7,296 nucleotides of DNA, taken from Gammaproteobacteria bacterium (GTDB lineage Bacteria; Pseudomonadota; Gammaproteobacteria; Pseudomonadales; M0112). A program made the position numbers and the translations under genes. Shown piece by piece: positions 7,102-7,296 of the stretch (its first letter is position 1; each line of letters begins with the position of its first letter). The stretch spans positions 1-7,296 of the forward strand of contig SBFY01000215.1 in assembly GCA_006227085.1 (NCBI GenBank), in the 5' to 3' direction. The notes beneath the pieces were generated by a model. The model ran no database searches and was not told the origin of the DNA. It was given only the letters and a program-made list of their open reading frames with translations.

Positions 7102-7118
7102 TCCCTCCGACCCCTTTT
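7102..7118 (+). repeat. Third, solitary copy of the REP-like arm
   Basis: TCCCTCCGACCCCTTTT repeats the word found in the left arm of the 7032-7074 hairpin (read on the minus strand TCCCTCCAACCCCTTTA) with two differences. It has no inverted partner within the next 150 bases. It may mark the remaining end of a decayed element or a degenerate second REP unit. Confidence 0.5.
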
Positions 7119-7146
7119 GATAGGGACCGGCGCGTTTTCTGAGCAA

Positions 7147-7199
7147 CCTCGCAATGCGAGGCGCATCGGAACAGATCCGGAGTCGGCGAGGCCCCGGAT
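7147..7199. repeat. Two small adjacent hairpins in a GC-rich patch
   Basis: CCTCGC 7147-7152 pairs with GCGAGG 7156-7161 around a 3-nt loop. ATCCGG 7175-7180 pairs with CCGGAT 7194-7199 around 13 nt. They lie between the REP-like copies and the AT-rich end. No T-run follows, and no match to a known RNA family is recognised. Confidence 0.35.
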
Positions 7200-7209
7200 A
7201 AGGAAATCA

Positions 7210-7237
7210 TTGCATAAAAATACGGAATGGCTACATT
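7210..7237 (+). promoter_or_regulatory. Weak candidate promoter pointing out of the window
   Basis: TTGCAT at 7210-7215 and TACATT at 7232-7237 are 16 nt apart and resemble sigma-70 -35 and -10 boxes (4 of 6 matches each). The -10 overlaps the first copy of the 18-bp dyad, an arrangement expected of a repressed promoter. AT-rich DNA yields such pairs by chance, so confidence is low. Confidence 0.25.
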
Positions 7238-7296
7238 TAGGCATTACTATCCAAATATGGACATGCCTAGATATAGCCATTAATGCCTATATCTAG
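7227..7296. promoter_or_regulatory. Array of repeated 18-bp dyads (ATGSCTA-N4-TAGSCAT), third copy cut by window end
   Basis: Copy 1 is 7227-7244, ATGGCTA-catt-TAGGCAT. Copy 2 is 7263-7280, ATGCCTA-gata-TAGCCAT. Copy 3 starts at 7283, ATGCCTA-tatc-TAG, and reaches the last base. The spacer is always 4 nt. Starts are 36 and 20 bp apart. Between copies 1 and 2 lies a shorter dyad, TCC-N6-GGA (7250-7261). The overlap of copies 2 and 3 also produces a 10-bp inverted repeat, CTAGATATAG (7267-7276) with 7287-7296. The layout suits a multi-site operator for a dimeric regulator; the regulated gene would lie to the right, unseen. Confidence 0.55.

Larger units (their letters stand above)
6969..7296. 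other. Gene-free right end with repeats and an AT-rich segment
   Basis: No credible protein or RNA gene is seen in these 328 bases. The doxX leader occupies the first 30-60. Then come a long REP-like hairpin (7032-7074), a third partial copy of its arm (7102-7118), two small GC-rich hairpins (7147-7161 and 7175-7199), and an AT-rich end with repeated dyads (7227-7296). Short open frames crossing this stretch on the minus strand lack ribosome sites and recognisable domains. Confidence 0.7.

Noticed and set aside
7068..7280. 70-codon minus-strand frame across the repeat region
   Set aside because: It runs through the AT-rich dyads and hairpins, has no ribosome site, and matches no known family.
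7147..7296. Integron attC site or CRISPR-type repeats
   Set aside because: No GTTRRRY/RYYYAAC core pair is present. The repeated words are short dyads with 4-nt spacers and unequal spacing, unlike CRISPR repeats.

Overview
The window reads as the chromosome of a GC-rich gammaproteobacterium. The evidence is the set of protein families: an RhlB-type RNA helicase, a CysZ-like membrane protein, a DUF2959 lipoprotein, a small PA4642-like protein behind gatB, and a DegQ-type periplasmic protease. I cannot name the genus. From 1 to 6968 it is dense, ordinary housekeeping sequence: eight genes are visible, short gaps separate them, and almost all have readable Shine-Dalgarno sites.

Layout: the 3' end of gatB (tRNA-dependent amidotransferase) is followed after 17 nt by a 105-residue PA4642-like gene. 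Next comes degQ, preceded by a good match to a heat-shock (sigma-32) promoter and closed by a strong terminator that works in both directions. Converging on that terminator is a two-gene minus-strand unit: a protein with two tandem NTF2-like domains, whose end overlaps by 11 bp the start of an 83-residue DUF3862-like lipoprotein. Divergent from this unit are cysZ-like and a DUF2959 lipoprotein gene 12 nt apart, which probably form an operon. They converge on rhlB (minus) with a perfect hairpin at the junction. Upstream of rhlB, on the same strand, lies a DoxX-family membrane protein.

The last 328 bases (6969-7296) hold no convincing gene and differ from the rest. They contain a 19-bp hairpin with REP/REPIN-like termini and a third partial copy of the same word, then two small GC-rich hairpins. 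The final 96 bases are AT-rich (33 of 96 are G or C). In these, an 18-bp dyad of form ATGSCTA-N4-TAGSCAT occurs twice and starts a third time at the window edge. This looks like a multi-site operator in front of a gene outside the window, or the margin of an acquired element.

Functionally, DegQ, the two lipoproteins and the membrane proteins all concern the cell envelope, but I see no evidence that they form one dedicated system. I found no new defence, secondary-metabolite or mobile system. The best leads are the repeated dyad at the right edge, the REP-like element beside it, the heat-shock-type promoter of degQ, and the coupled NTF2-tandem/lipoprotein pair.
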